64,000 nucleotides of DNA. It comes from Lachnospiraceae bacterium. GTDB lineage: Bacteria > Bacillota > Clostridia > Lachnospirales > Lachnospiraceae. The notes beneath the pieces were generated by a model. The model was given only the letters and a program-made list of their open reading frames with translations. It was not told the origin of the DNA and made no database searches. Positions 16,063 through 25,903 of the stretch are shown one piece after another; the stretch's first letter is position 1; every line of letters begins with the position of its first letter. Where the stretch lies: the NCBI GenBank assembly GCA_017473115.1, contig JAFUNC010000001.1:119104-183103 (forward strand), given 5' to 3'. The translations under genes were made by a program, and so were the position numbers.

Positions 16063-16818
16063 TTAACCAAATCTTCCGGTAATATAATCTTCCGTCCGCT
16101 TATCTCCGGGGGTTGAAAAGATATTATCTGTCTTATCAAATTCAACCAACTCACCTAACAGGAAAAATGCCGTGTAGTCAGACACTCGAACGGCCTGTTG
16201 CATATTATGTGTCACCATGACTATGGTATAGTTCTCTTTTAATTCCATAACCAGTTCCTCAATTCGCGAAGTGGATATCGGATCAAGAGCAGAAGTCGGC
16301 TCATCCATCAACAAAACCTTCGGTTGAACGGCCAAAGCCCTGGCAATACACAAACGCTGCTGCTGACCGCCAGACATACCAAGTGCGTTCTTTTTTAACC
16401 GGTCCTTTACCTCATCCCAGATGGCAGCGTCCCGCAACGCCCGCTCTACAATTTCATCTAATTTTACTTTATTCGTAATTCCATGGGTTCGGGGACCGTA
16501 CGCTACATTGTCATATATACTCATAGGAAACGGATTCGGCTTCTGGAATACCATGCCGATTTCTTTGCGAAGATTGTTAACGTCCACCTCTTTTGCAAAA
16601 ATATCCGTTCCTTCATAGCGGACATCACCTGTAATTTTCACCCCCGGAATTAAGTCATTCATACGATTTAGGGTTTTTAAAAACGTGGATTTTCCACAGC
16701 CGGAAGGACCGATAAACGCTGTAATACTTTTAGGCATAATTTCGATATTTACATTTTTTAAGGCCTGATGTTCTCCATACCACAGACACATATCTTTTAC
16801 TGAAATAATACTACTCAT
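16063..16818 (-). CDS. pstB: Phosphate ABC transporter ATP-binding protein
   Basis: 251-residue ATPase of the high-affinity phosphate importer. Walker [10 protein letters not shown] (about residues 36-44), ABC signature [16 protein letters not shown] (about 151), Walker [14 protein letters not shown] (about 168) and switch His in [10 protein letters not shown] (about 205). The family-specific ending with EYFLLGE-type sequence ([16 protein letters not shown]) and DYITGRFG identifies PstB. The ATG overlaps the stop of pstA by four bases. Confidence 0.97.
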   Translation of the reverse strand: MSSIISVKDMCLWYGEHQALKNVNIEIMPKSITAFIGPSGCGKSTFLKTLNRMNDLIPGVKITGDVRYEGTDIFAKEVDVNNLRKEIGMVFQKPNPFPMSIYDNVAYGPRTHGITNKVKLDEIVERALRDAAIWDEVKDRLKKNALGMSGGQQQRLCIARALAVQPKVLLMDEPTSALDPISTSRIEELVMELKENYTIVMVTHNMQQAVRVSDYTAFFLLGELVEFDKTDNIFSTPGDKRTEDYITGRFG

Positions 16819-17672
16819 ATACTTCTCCTTTTTGCGAAATGTCTTTGCACCAAGGTTGCGGCAAAATTAATCAGCAATGTCAGCAACATCAGAATGGCAG
16901 CAATGGCAAATGCCACGCCAAACTCTCCCTGCTCCTTTGCATAAACATAAAGTGCTACCGTCAGGGTTGCGCCCGGAGCCGCCAATCCGTCTACCAGGCC
17001 ATTTACGGCATGGGCAAAGCCGGCAGTAAAAAGTAATGCCGCAGATTCGCCAAGAATACGACCAACAGACAGAATACACCCCGTAATAACACCATCCACA
17101 CATCCCGGAAGGACCACAGTACGTACTACTCTCCATTTTCCTGCTCCTAATCCAAAAGCACCCTCCCGATACGACTGCGGAACGGTTTTCAGGCTTTCCT
17201 GCGTCGTCCGCATAATCGTGGGGAGATTCATAATAACCAACGTCAACGCTCCGGCCATCAGACAAGTTCCCATATGATTGGAAAATAAGAGCATACCCAC
17301 CAGACCATATATAATGGACGGTATACCGGAAAGTGCTTCCGCTGCATACTCAATAATGCTTACCATTTTTTTACTGGTTGCGTATTCCGTCAGATAGACA
17401 GCTGCACCCACACCCAAAGGCAATACAAGCAAAAGCGTCGCAAATACTATGTATAATGTATTTAAAATATCCGGCAAAATACCAATTTTCTCCGTCAGAT
17501 AACTTGGCTTGCTCATCAATAACTCCGGCGTAATATTCGGTATTCCGCATATTAATATATACAATAAAAGAAACAGTACCAGCGCAGCAGTCAGACCAAC
17601 GGATAAATACATTATTGCCTTTGTAAAAACTTCAAAACTTTTTCTTTTGTTCAGAAATAATTGTTTTAACAT
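16815..17672 (-). CDS. pstA: Phosphate ABC transporter permease PstA
   Basis: 285-residue membrane subunit with about six helices, first at residues 20-45. It contains the PstA pattern [10 protein letters not shown] in the first loop, [15 protein letters not shown] at about 80, and the EAA-type loop [20 protein letters not shown] at about 152 which contacts PstB. Length is normal. Three bases separate it from the stop of pstC. Confidence 0.96.
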   Translation of the reverse strand: MLKQLFLNKRKSFEVFTKAIMYLSVGLTAALVLFLLLYILICGIPNITPELLMSKPSYLTEKIGILPDILNTLYIVFATLLLVLPLGVGAAVYLTEYATSKKMVSIIEYAAEALSGIPSIIYGLVGMLLFSNHMGTCLMAGALTLVIMNLPTIMRTTQESLKTVPQSYREGAFGLGAGKWRVVRTVVLPGCVDGVITGCILSVGRILGESAALLFTAGFAHAVNGLVDGLAAPGATLTVALYVYAKEQGEFGVAFAIAAILMLLTLLINFAATLVQRHFAKRRSI

Positions 17673-17675
17673 AGC

Positions 17676-18542
17676 CTACTCCTTTTCACGTTTCAGGAAA
17701 AAGTTTAGTGCTGCATTGATAAACATGATAAAAAGAAACAAAACCAATGCAATAGAGAACAACGCCTGCTGTTGCAAGCCACTGGAATAAGACATTTCAC
17801 CGGCAACAGCCGTAGTCAGGAAGCGAACACTCTGAAAAAGAGAATTCGGCATATTGGGCGCATTTCCGGCAACCATCATAACCGCCATTGCTTCTCCGAT
17901 GGCGCGACCGACACCCAGTACAACTGCAGCCGCAATCCCGCTTTTGGCTGCCGGGACGGACACCCTGAAGTAAGTTTCTACAGGCGTTGCTCCCAAAGCG
18001 AGCGAAGCATCCTCATATTCTTTTGGAACGGCATCTAAGGCGGTAACGGACATTTTTATAATCGATGGTAAAATCATAATCGCCAACACAATAATTGCGG
18101 CCAGGAGTCCGGCTCCATCCGGCACCTGAAAAACTTTTCGGATACCGGGAACCAATACCAGCATGCCTACCAACCCAAAAACAACAGACGGAATGCCGGC
18201 AAGAAGACTGACAACGGACTGCATTGCAGACTTTACCTTCGGGCATGCAAGTTTAGACAGATATACCGCCGTCATAAAACCAACCGGCACGCCAATTACA
18301 ATAGCTCCTGCCGTTCCGAAAATACTTGTCAGTATAAAAGGCAGAATTCCATATTTTGCCTCCTTTGCCGTAGACGCCCATTCCGTTCCGAACAAAAAAT
18401 TGATTGGTCCGATTTTACAAATAGCCGGAATGCCTGAAATAACCAAATACATTGTAATTAATAAAACACATCCAACCGTAATCAAGCCCAGCAGCAAAAA
18501 TATACCGTGAATAAAATTCTCAAGAAATTGATTTTTTTTCAT
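17676..18542 (-). CDS. pstC: Phosphate ABC transporter permease PstC
   Basis: 288-residue membrane subunit of the phosphate importer with about six helices. Family motifs seen are NFLFGTEWASTAKEAKYGIL in the first large loop, GVPVGFMTAVYLSKLA at about 82 and the cytoplasmic EAA-type loop DAVPKEYEDASLALGATPVE at about 166. Starts with ATG after AGAGGAT; 51 bases from the pstS stop codon. Confidence 0.96.
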   Translation of the reverse strand: MKKNQFLENFIHGIFLLLGLITVGCVLLITMYLVISGIPAICKIGPINFLFGTEWASTAKEAKYGILPFILTSIFGTAGAIVIGVPVGFMTAVYLSKLACPKVKSAMQSVVSLLAGIPSVVFGLVGMLVLVPGIRKVFQVPDGAGLLAAIIVLAIMILPSIIKMSVTALDAVPKEYEDASLALGATPVETYFRVSVPAAKSGIAAAVVLGVGRAIGEAMAVMMVAGNAPNMPNSLFQSVRFLTTAVAGEMSYSSGLQQQALFSIALVLFLFIMFINAALNFFLKREKE

Positions 18543-18593
18543 AATACGATCCTCTTAACCGAATAATGAGCCGCACTTCCTCTTTGCTTTTAT

Positions 18594-19397
18594 TTAATTT
18601 GCCGGAACCACGCCTGCTGCTGAAATAATATCGTTTGCATCACCGGAAGTAATGTAATCAAAGAACTTCTGAGCCTCTTCACTCAGTGCTTCATCCTCTT
18701 TTGTTACCAGTATAAACGGGCGCTGTAACAGATACGTACCGTCTTTAATATTTTCTTCCGTAGCCGCAACTCCGTCGATTGTAAGGATTTTGACACTATC
18801 CTTTACAGAGGCAACCGAAACATAACCGATTGCTCCCGGATTTTGAGAAACCGCTGTAATCACATCTCCGGTCGATGTCAATTCCTGACGATAGTTGCAA
18901 GCATCTACACTATCAATAATCGACTCAAAACCGTCTCTTGTTCCGGAACCTGCCTCTCGGCCAACCAACACAATTTCAGCGTCCTTACCACCGATTTCTG
19001 ACCAATTTATGATTTCTCCCACATAAATTTGTGCAATGGTTTCCAGACTTAAATCCGTCACCGTGTTTTCATTATTGACAATGATTGCGATGCCGTCATA
19101 TGCCAGAACAGTGCTCTTCAAGCCCAATGCTTTCTCTTCTTCTTTTAATTCGCGGGAAGATAAACCAATATCACAGCGCCCTTCTTCAACCGCTTTAATT
19201 CCGGATCCGGATCCTGTCGGATTATAAGTAAACACGATTCCCGTATTATTCTGAAAAGCCTCTCCAAGTCCGCCAATTACCTTTTCCATAGATGTAGAGC
19301 CATCGGTAGAAACAGAACCCGCATTTTCTGCTCCGCAACCAACCAAAACAAAACACATCAACATCATACTTAACATTGTTATTACTAATTTTTTCAT
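18594..19397 (-). CDS. pstS: Phosphate-binding lipoprotein
   Basis: 267-residue extracellular phosphate receptor. Lipoprotein signal with lipobox FVLVGC (Cys at about 21), then the phosphate-binding segments GSTSMEKVIGGLGEAF (about 33), GSGSGIKAVEEGRCDIGLSS (about 62) and GREAGSGTRDGFE (about 146), all characteristic of PstS. Length is that of short Gram-positive PstS proteins. First gene of the pst-pho unit, behind a candidate Pho box at 19460-19490; AAAGGAG ribosome site nine bases upstream. Confidence 0.96.
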   Translation of the reverse strand: MKKLVITMLSMMLMCFVLVGCGAENAGSVSTDGSTSMEKVIGGLGEAFQNNTGIVFTYNPTGSGSGIKAVEEGRCDIGLSSRELKEEEKALGLKSTVLAYDGIAIIVNNENTVTDLSLETIAQIYVGEIINWSEIGGKDAEIVLVGREAGSGTRDGFESIIDSVDACNYRQELTSTGDVITAVSQNPGAIGYVSVASVKDSVKILTIDGVAATEENIKDGTYLLQRPFILVTKEDEALSEEAQKFFDYITSGDANDIISAAGVVPAN

Positions 19398-19459
19398 TTT
19401 AATATCTCCTTTTAAAGAATTTTTGTTTGCTGCTTTATAATCATCATTCTAAAAGCGAT

Positions 19460-19490
19460 ATGTAAAATCTAAAATACAGAGAATGTAAAA
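19460..19490 (-). promoter_or_regulatory. Candidate Pho box upstream of pstS
   Basis: On the minus strand the octamer TTTTACAT occurs twice (19483-19490 and 19460-19467), 23 bases apart, i.e. about two helical turns, with a related TGTATTTTA between them. Tandem A/T-rich direct repeats of this kind are typical for PhoB/PhoP binding, and the site lies 63-93 bases before the pstS start. The exact consensus for this lineage is not known to me. Confidence 0.5.
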
Positions 19491-19503
19491 TTTAGGTCAA
19501 ATT

Positions 19504-19540
19504 AAAAAAGCCATATCGACAATATTTCTGTCAATATGAC
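19504..19540 (-). terminator. Terminator of the DUF4179 gene
   Basis: Twelve-base stem (GTCATATTGACA / TGTCGATATGGC, with G-U pairs) then CTTTTTTAATTT on the minus strand, just after the stop at 19552. It isolates the upstream sigma operon from the pst promoter. Confidence 0.85.
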
Positions 19541-19551
19541 CTTTTCCGTTT

Positions 19552-20694
19552 TTATTCGATATTAAAATTAATGCTCCACTCACCCTCGATACTGCCGGCG
19601 CGGACTTCACCTTCACCCCAAAGGGTGTAGTTTGCAAGTTCTTCTTCCGGTACAACGAAATAATATTCTTCCAGAGAGACGGTTTCTCCTTTCACTTCTT
19701 CCTGCCAACCCACTGCCAAATTAGCATAAACCTGATTTCCGGCTTCATCCAAAAGATAAATGTTCATATGACGATCTGCCGCTTTGAAGTTCCCCCTGAA
19801 AAGTTGTACTTTAAGTATCCCTTCCTCATAGGAAACTGCTGTAAGTTCCATTGTTTCAGGATCCATTTCTCCTACCGGCACATTCATTACAAGATGCCCC
19901 GGTCTTGGATCAGTTTCATCTCCGGACCATGACAGCCTGTTTAATAACGGATTTTCCTGGCCCATTCCGCTGCGGCCGTTTAGACTCACTGCTTTCAAAT
20001 CATAAGACGTATCCATATTCTCAAGCGAAATCTCTTCCGTATAACTTTGGCAATCTGTCAGAAGTTGATATACGTTAAATTCCATACGTTCCGTATCAAA
20101 AGTCCCTTCAGTACTGGTCAAATCAATCTGAAAATATGCCTTATCCTGTACTTCATCATATTCCATAAAATAACATCCGCCTACATTACTCTCTCCGCTA
20201 TAACTTTTCAGGTGATAACTGTCATACATATCCACTTCTCCGCGGATATAATCTCCCGTCCCGTCATCCGTAAAAGAAACCAGTATTTCTGCGGTATTTC
20301 CATTAATTTTGGCCGCTTCCAAATTTAATACAATGCCTGAACTGCTGTCTGTTTTTTGCACAGGAATTAAATAATTAAGCAAGTCCGGCGCATTTCGCTC
20401 TAACACTCCGTAAAAGGCCGGAATATTCTCCGCTGCCACCGGCACTCCCATAAAAAGGCCAAGGCAAACCACAAGGCAAACTGCTGCCACCATGCCCGGG
20501 AACATGCCTACTGCCCTTCTGTTTCTCCTTTTTTTGCGACTTAATTTACCCATTTCCGCACTTTGAGCAAAATTGTCGCCTTTCTTTTCTTCTAACAAAC
20601 TTTTCTCAATCCAGCCCTGTATCGCTTCATCACTGATTACTGCGGCCCCAGCGCCGATTTTATCGTATGCACTTTTATATATATTCTGAAACAT
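19552..20694 (-). CDS. DUF4179-type membrane protein, probable anti-sigma factor
   Basis: 380-residue bitopic protein: cytoplasmic N-terminal region of about 60 residues ending in a basic stop-transfer (SRKKRRNRR), one membrane helix (about 64-84), then VPVAAENIPAFYGVLERNAP and a large extracellular domain. This N-terminal layout is the DUF4179 signature; such proteins follow ECF sigma genes and are thought to restrain them. The start is the ATG that overlaps the sigma stop codon as TAATG, a translational coupling seen again at the second sigma locus (46181). Signal sensed unknown. Confidence 0.85.
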   Translation of the reverse strand: MFQNIYKSAYDKIGAGAAVISDEAIQGWIEKSLLEEKKGDNFAQSAEMGKLSRKKRRNRRAVGMFPGMVAAVCLVVCLGLFMGVPVAAENIPAFYGVLERNAPDLLNYLIPVQKTDSSSGIVLNLEAAKINGNTAEILVSFTDDGTGDYIRGEVDMYDSYHLKSYSGESNVGGCYFMEYDEVQDKAYFQIDLTSTEGTFDTERMEFNVYQLLTDCQSYTEEISLENMDTSYDLKAVSLNGRSGMGQENPLLNRLSWSGDETDPRPGHLVMNVPVGEMDPETMELTAVSYEEGILKVQLFRGNFKAADRHMNIYLLDEAGNQVYANLAVGWQEEVKGETVSLEEYYFVVPEEELANYTLWGEGEVRAGSIEGEWSINFNIE

Positions 20695-21266
20695 TACACA
20701 TCCTCCTTTAACCAATTTTTCAGCATCGTTCGTGCTCTGGTAAGTCTGGCCCTTACATTGGAAGGCTGAAGTTTCAGCGCAGCTGCAATCTCTTCTACAC
20801 TCATTTCTTCATAGTAAAAAAGGTGTATCACAACCCGATATTTTATAGGTAAGCGCTTTACGGTTTCTACGATCCTTTCTTCCTCATCCGTAAGTGTGAT
20901 CTGTGAAAGAACTCCTGCCGTATCGCCGGAAATATCCTTTACACTTCCGTCCATCTGGGTTTCAACCGGCCGCTCTGTACATTCGGCAGCCTGCGCGAAA
21001 ATCGCGTCCATACTTACCATTTTCTGTCGCCAAGCCGACTTCCACAGATTTTTACAAAGGTTTGTTGTAACGCGGATAAACCACGCTCTCTCGTGTTCCG
21101 GGCTCTCAAATGCGGGGTTTTTACGAATATATCGTATAAAAACTTCCTGTCTAATATCCTCTGCATCCTGAACCGTTTTGACCATGGAAAAGGCAAGGCG
21201 GTATACACTATCTGAATTTCTTTTAATTGTCTCTGTCACCTGTTCTATTCGCGAATTTGGGTGCAT
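20694..21266 (-). CDS. ECF-type RNA polymerase sigma factor
   Basis: 190-residue sigma-70 of the extracytoplasmic-function class. Region 2 (about residues 14-80) has YRLAFSMVKTVQDAEDIRQEVFIRYI and ERAWFIRVTTNLCKNLWKS; region 4 (about 125-185) has RLPIKYRVVIHLFYYEEMSV followed by the helix-turn-helix EIAAALKLQPSNVRARLTRA. A 45-residue acidic linker lies between. Followed by and coupled to its DUF4179 partner, as in ECF group 30 as I recall it. Start ATG has GGACGGTGAT upstream. Confidence 0.93.
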   Translation of the reverse strand: MHPNSRIEQVTETIKRNSDSVYRLAFSMVKTVQDAEDIRQEVFIRYIRKNPAFESPEHERAWFIRVTTNLCKNLWKSAWRQKMVSMDAIFAQAAECTERPVETQMDGSVKDISGDTAGVLSQITLTDEEERIVETVKRLPIKYRVVIHLFYYEEMSVEEIAAALKLQPSNVRARLTRARTMLKNWLKEDV

Positions 21267-21336
21267 TTTATCACCGTCCTTTCACTTAATATACAATTCA
21301 AATGCATAAAAGGCTACAAACTATTATTTAAAATAT

Positions 21337-21370
21337 TAAAAAGTCTCCGACTATTCCGTCGGAGACTTTC
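21337..21370. terminator. Terminator after cytidylate-kinase-like gene
   Basis: Perfect 11-base-pair stem AAGTCTCCGAC / GTCGGAGACTT with a six-base loop, followed on the minus strand by TTTAATATTTT. Ends the SLC13/kinase-like operon before the ECF sigma promoter region. Confidence 0.9.
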
Positions 21371-21372
21371 TT

Positions 21373-21972
21373 TTACATTTCTTCAATTCTCTGTTTGATA
21401 TAACGTTCCAATAAATCCACGGTTGCATCAATACCCAACTTACTGCTGTTAATGCAAATCTCGTAGTTTCTGGAATCGCCCCATTTGGTATCGCAGAAAT
21501 AATTGTGATATGCCTTTCTTTTCTTGGACTGGCTTTCAATAAATTTGATCGCCTTCTTTTCAGTCATATCATGATATTTCATAACGCGGACAACCTTCTT
21601 ATCCATATCACCAAGGATAAAAATAGTAATCAGACCTTTGTTTCCTTTTAAAACTTCTTCTGCACATCTTCCCACTACCACGAAAGATTCACCTTCGTCT
21701 GCCTTCTTACGCAGGAAATCAAACTGCATCTGTGCGATATTTACATGAGGAGAACTGCTGTGTCCCTTGACAGTTCTTGATAAAACCCTGTTGGGCAGTT
21801 CATCATAAGGTTCGATGTTCTCTACCTTAACATTTTTACGAGCCGCAACCTCTCTCATGATGTGATAATCATACAGAGGCAACTCGAATTTTTTGGCAAG
21901 AATTTCGGCAATTTCGTGACCTGCACTGGCAAACTCACGACCAATCGAAATAATAACTTGTTTTTTCTCCAT
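21373..21972 (-). CDS. Cytidylate-kinase-like family protein
   Basis: 199-residue P-loop NTPase-like protein of the cytidylate-kinase-like family common in gut Clostridia. It begins KQVIISIGREFASAGHEIAE, where the usual nucleoside-kinase P-loop is altered to GREFASAGHEIA. Then come KFELPLYDYHIM, and FLRKKADEGESFVVVGRCAE and a basic region RVMKYHDMTEKKAIKFIESQ that resembles the kinase lid. True substrate unknown. Start chosen at the ATG 21972 after AAAGGGG; 19 bases separate it from the stop of the SLC13-type transporter, so they are co-transcribed and may be functionally linked. Confidence 0.85.
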   Translation of the reverse strand: MEKKQVIISIGREFASAGHEIAEILAKKFELPLYDYHIMREVAARKNVKVENIEPYDELPNRVLSRTVKGHSSSPHVNIAQMQFDFLRKKADEGESFVVVGRCAEEVLKGNKGLITIFILGDMDKKVVRVMKYHDMTEKKAIKFIESQSKKRKAYHNYFCDTKWGDSRNYEICINSSKLGIDATVDLLERYIKQRIEEM

Positions 21973-21991
21973 TCTGTCAGCCCCTTTCCTT

Positions 21992-23341
21992 TTACAGATA
22001 GCGCATCCAGACAATCAACATGGAAATTACCATTACAATAATCGTTGCGGGAACCATATATTTGCAATATTTGCCCCAGCCAATGGGATATCCTTCTTTC
22101 GCCGCCACGGAAGTACCTACAACATTTGCAGATGCTCCAATCGGGGTCGCACTTCCGCCGACATCGGTACCCATTGCCAACGCCCAGGCCAAAACGGATA
22201 AATCAATACCCTGAGTTGCCGCAAGGCTCTTAATAACGGGGATCATAGTAGCCGCAAACGGAATGTTATCAATAAAAGCACTGGCGATACCGGAAATCCA
22301 GATGATGATTGCAAGCATCAAATACATATTTCCGCCACTGATTTTACCGATAAATGCAGCGATAATCTCCAAAGTACCGGTCTGCTCCAAACCACCTACT
22401 ACAACAAACAAGCCGACAAAGAACAAAATTGTTTTGTAATCTACCTTTTTTAATAACTCAAATGCAGACTTTCCGGCCGCAATCAAAGTTACAATCGAGA
22501 TAAAAAGTCCAATGGTAGCCACCGTTAAGCCGGTCTGAGCATGGGTTACCAGCAGGACAATTGCTACACCGAAAATAATGCAACTGATAATAAAACCTTT
22601 TTTATTTTCAATTTTGTTCGCACATTTTGTTGTATCCAGTTCCTCGGATGCTACACCGGCAACCAATTGCTTTCTGAATACGATATAAAAATATAATACC
22701 ACAACAATCAAAGAAATTCCAGCGATTACACCGGTGTTCATAATAAAATCACTAAAACTGTATCCCAAAGAAGTTCCGATAATAATGTTAGGAGGATCTC
22801 CGCACATAGTCGCGGAACCGCCTAAGTTTGCACAGAAAATTTCCGCCAAAATCATGGGAATCGGATTAAATTTCAATAACTGTGCTAATTCCACGGTAAC
22901 TGCTGCCAGAAAAAGAATAACAGTGATACTGTCGATAAACATTGCCAAAACTGCCGACATAATCATAAAGGTCAGGAAAATAGGCACTGTCTGGAATTTT
23001 ACCATTTTGGCAATTGCCATACATAACCAGCGGAAGAAACCGGCTTTTGCCATACCTTCTACCATAATCATCATACCCGCGATGAAAATAATAGTCGCCC
23101 AGTTAATTCCACTGGTGCTTTCACTTGCGGTACCCGCTTCATACCAAAATCCCAATGTAAACATCGGCGCAATATTGAGTGTTTCCCATATTGCATGCAA
23201 ATCTTTCATTGCAAGACCAAATACTAAGATTAAGGTCGCAAGACCACATCCTAAAGTTACATAGTGACGTTCAATTTTTTCAGTGATAATCATAATAAAC
23301 ATTACCAAGAAAATAGTGACTGCCAAAATTTGTGCTAACAT
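21992..23341 (-). CDS. SLC13/ArsB-superfamily ion transporter
   Basis: 449-residue polytopic membrane protein with eleven to twelve helices in two repeats of the ion-transporter superfamily (SLC13, ArsB, NhaD). Repeat motifs are FCANLGGSATMCGDPPNIII (about residue 168) and, in the second half, GTDVGGSATPIGASANVVGT (about 388), the typical re-entrant Gly/Ser/Pro-rich signatures that bind Na+ and substrate. Whether the substrate is dicarboxylate, arsenite or H+/Na+ cannot be settled; there is no arsenic gene nearby. Upstream in an operon with the cytidylate-kinase-like gene. Confidence 0.87.
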   Translation of the reverse strand: MLAQILAVTIFLVMFIMIITEKIERHYVTLGCGLATLILVFGLAMKDLHAIWETLNIAPMFTLGFWYEAGTASESTSGINWATIIFIAGMMIMVEGMAKAGFFRWLCMAIAKMVKFQTVPIFLTFMIMSAVLAMFIDSITVILFLAAVTVELAQLLKFNPIPMILAEIFCANLGGSATMCGDPPNIIIGTSLGYSFSDFIMNTGVIAGISLIVVVLYFYIVFRKQLVAGVASEELDTTKCANKIENKKGFIISCIIFGVAIVLLVTHAQTGLTVATIGLFISIVTLIAAGKSAFELLKKVDYKTILFFVGLFVVVGGLEQTGTLEIIAAFIGKISGGNMYLMLAIIIWISGIASAFIDNIPFAATMIPVIKSLAATQGIDLSVLAWALAMGTDVGGSATPIGASANVVGTSVAAKEGYPIGWGKYCKYMVPATIIVMVISMLIVWMRYL

Positions 23342-23453
23342 GACTTTTCCTTCTTTCTTTTTTGTGAAGAATCTTATATCTAAGTTATTATAAAAAGAAT
23401 TCTTATCTTTTGTTCCTAAATCTGTTATTTAACTCTTCATACGGAAACTACGG

Positions 23454-24092
23454 CTAACGTTCTATAATATATTTGCAAATCGGATTTCCCATGGATGAAA
23501 ATTTCTCTTCGTACTCCGTCATAATATTTCCGGCCATCATCTCTTTATCCGCATGCAAATCATAGGAAAGTTTCACAATTTTCCAGCCGGCCTCCGGCAC
23601 TTCCTCCACCGCAAAGTCAAACAAAGCGCGATTATCCGTTTTAAATTCGATTATTCCGTCCGATTTCAGGCATTCATTATAGCGTGCCAGAAATTCGCGG
23701 CTCTCCAAACGACGCTTCGCATGTCTGTCTTTAGGCCACGGATCCGAGAAGTTCAAATATATACGGTCAACTTCTCCTTTCGCGAAAACCTCGTTGATAT
23801 CCTCCGCATCCATTCGTATAAAAATCAAGTTGGGAAGTTCCTCAACTTCCATCTTCTGGATTGCTCTCAACAAAACAGTGGAATATTTCTCAATTCCCAC
23901 ATAATTAATATCCGGATTTTCCTTAGCAAGTTGCATAATAAACTTGCCTTTACCCATACCGATTTCAATACGGACCGGATGATTGTTTCCAAAAACTTCA
24001 CTCCATTTTCCCTTACGCTCTTCCGGGTTATGAATGACAAACCGACTGTCCGCAATATACTCTCTGGAGCCTGTTACATTTCTAAGTCTCAT
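23454..24092 (-). CDS. trmB: tRNA (guanine-N7-)-methyltransferase
   Basis: 212-residue SAM-dependent enzyme that methylates G46 in the variable loop of tRNA. Family motifs: VRIEIGMGKGKFIMQLA (SAM-binding motif I, about residue 40), YVGIEKYSTVLLRA (about 66), the catalytic block LNFSDPWPKDRHAKRRLE (about 116-133), and the C-terminal TEYEEKFSSMGNPICKY. Length is normal. A single gene; its 5' region 24093-24329 holds only A/T-rich sequence with possible weak promoters. Confidence 0.97.
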   Translation of the reverse strand: MRLRNVTGSREYIADSRFVIHNPEERKGKWSEVFGNNHPVRIEIGMGKGKFIMQLAKENPDINYVGIEKYSTVLLRAIQKMEVEELPNLIFIRMDAEDINEVFAKGEVDRIYLNFSDPWPKDRHAKRRLESREFLARYNECLKSDGIIEFKTDNRALFDFAVEEVPEAGWKIVKLSYDLHADKEMMAGNIMTEYEEKFSSMGNPICKYIIER

Positions 24093-24329
24093 TTTTTCAC
24101 CATTCCAAAGTGCTTTTACACTATCCTCTTATCTTTTAACCACACGTATGCATTCAAACACAGAAAAAGCGCATTGACCTGCTTTTATAAGTACAATGCT
24201 CTTCCTTTGAGTTTCCCTTTATACACACTTTTTTCACAAAACCACACTCATTTTACACCTTTTAAAAATAAAAGCAACCGATTTTTGTAAAAAGGTACAA
24301 AATTTGCTGTTTCTTAAGTTGCGTAACAC

Positions 24330-24358
24330 AAAAAAGCGGGGGAGAAAATCTCCCCCTG
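24330..24358 (-). terminator. Terminator of the M20 peptidase operon
   Basis: Stem GGGGGAGA / TCTCCCCC followed by GCTTTTTTGTG on the minus strand, immediately after the stop of the M20 peptidase gene at 24362. Confidence 0.92.
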
Positions 24359-24361
24359 CGT

Positions 24362-25804
24362 CTACAACACCTTCAAAAGTCTCACATAAAACTCCACTGT
24401 CTTAATCAAAGTTTCAATGGGCACTCTCTCATCATTTCCGTGAATCATTCCGCGTTCTTCTTTGGACAAATACATTGCCGAAAAACGATACACCCGGTCC
24501 GTAATGCGACAATAATGTCTGGAATCGCTGCAAGCCATCATCAAATAAGGTGATACAATGGCCTCCGGCCAGGTCTGACGAATAACATCTTTTAACTTAA
24601 ACCACTCTTCACAAGAAGTGTCAGAATATATGGACGGATTCATACCGTTTACCAATTCCGGCGTAATGGCATCGTTTCCGATAACCTTCTTTAAATATTC
24701 TGTAGCCGAATCAATCGTATCATTGCCGAGCAGTCGCATATTGATACCAAAACTTGCCTTTGGCGGAAGTACATTGTAGGCCTTACTTCCTTCCATGCGG
24801 GTTACCGCTACGGTGGTACGCATCAGTGCATTCATTTCCCCACCGGACTTTTTACAAATCATATCCAATACAGGCTCAAACAGCCACAAATTGGCAAAAA
24901 TCATACGATACAGAAAAGTAGAATGCCGTCCTAAGGTATCAAACATCTCTGCAACCGGTTTTGTCAACTGCCTTTTAAAAGGATGTCCTTCGATGTCCGT
25001 CACAGCCTGACTTAACTGTCCTAAAATAGTATGTACCGGAGGAGTTGAAGCATGTCCGCCCTGGGAATCAATGTTGAAATTCATATTCACACTACCTTTT
25101 TCGCCAATACCGATTAATGCACACTGTCCGGGTACGCCGGGGAATACTTTATCCACAACGGCACCGCCCTCATCCACAACAATGGCCGGCTTTACTCCCT
25201 TTTTCTCTAAGTGGCTTACAATATCGGCACAGGAGTCTCCGTCAATCTCTTCCTCCCCGGAAAATGATAAATAAAGGTCATTCTCGGGCACATAGTGTTC
25301 TGCCAATAATTGCTCTAAGGCTTCCATCACGCCGCACAGGGTTCCTTTGGTATCCAGGGTACCGCGTCCCCAGATACATCCGTCTTCAATCAATCCGTCA
25401 AATGCCGGTTTGGTCCACCCTTCTTCTTCCACAGGTACTACATCATAATGTGCCATACATACCGAAGGCTTATCGGATGTTTTTCCTTTTAATAAAAATA
25501 AAAGTCCTGTTTTTCCTACTTTCTCAAATTCACATTTTTCGTGGATGAGAGGAAAACGTTCTTTTAAAAGTGCCTCAAACTTGGTAAATTCGGCACGGTC
25601 TACCAAGGATTCGTCTCGGTTTGAAACCGTTTTACACCGAATCATATCCACCATATCCTGAAGGATTTTATCCTCATTAAAAGTAAGAGGTTCTGCCTTG
25701 ATTTCCGGCAACTTCTCCGGTTTGAACATCAACGTTCTTATTATAATTACTGCAAACAGAATCAGGACAATTCCTCCGATTCCGCCTAAAATATATCCAA
25801 TCAT
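24362..25804 (-). CDS. Membrane-anchored M20 family metallopeptidase
   Basis: 480-residue zinc peptidase of the M20 family (dipeptidases, carboxypeptidases, deacylases). An N-terminal helix (about residues 3-25) anchors it, then the metal and catalytic motifs follow: [14 protein letters not shown] (His at about 119), [14 protein letters not shown] (bridging Asp at about 152), [13 protein letters not shown] (catalytic and metal Glu at about 187), and the C-terminal metal His in [14 protein letters not shown]. The dimerisation domain contains [13 protein letters not shown]. Downstream of DUF5058 and a second membrane protein in one operon, which suggests a peptide or N-acyl-amino-acid uptake and hydrolysis unit. 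Substrate unknown. Confidence 0.88.
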   Translation of the reverse strand: MIGYILGGIGGIVLILFAVIIIRTLMFKPEKLPEIKAEPLTFNEDKILQDMVDMIRCKTVSNRDESLVDRAEFTKFEALLKERFPLIHEKCEFEKVGKTGLLFLLKGKTSDKPSVCMAHYDVVPVEEEGWTKPAFDGLIEDGCIWGRGTLDTKGTLCGVMEALEQLLAEHYVPENDLYLSFSGEEEIDGDSCADIVSHLEKKGVKPAIVVDEGGAVVDKVFPGVPGQCALIGIGEKGSVNMNFNIDSQGGHASTPPVHTILGQLSQAVTDIEGHPFKRQLTKPVAEMFDTLGRHSTFLYRMIFANLWLFEPVLDMICKKSGGEMNALMRTTVAVTRMEGSKAYNVLPPKASFGINMRLLGNDTIDSATEYLKKVIGNDAITPELVNGMNPSIYSDTSCEEWFKLKDVIRQTWPEAIVSPYLMMACSDSRHYCRITDRVYRFSAMYLSKEERGMIHGNDERVPIETLIKTVEFYVRLLKVL

Positions 25805-25903
25805 GAAATCCTCCGCAATACATCTTTCTTAACGTTTTTTATTGGGCAGGCAAAATACTTTTTATACATCTTTTATGTATCATTACCAAGTTATCTCTGC
25901 TTC

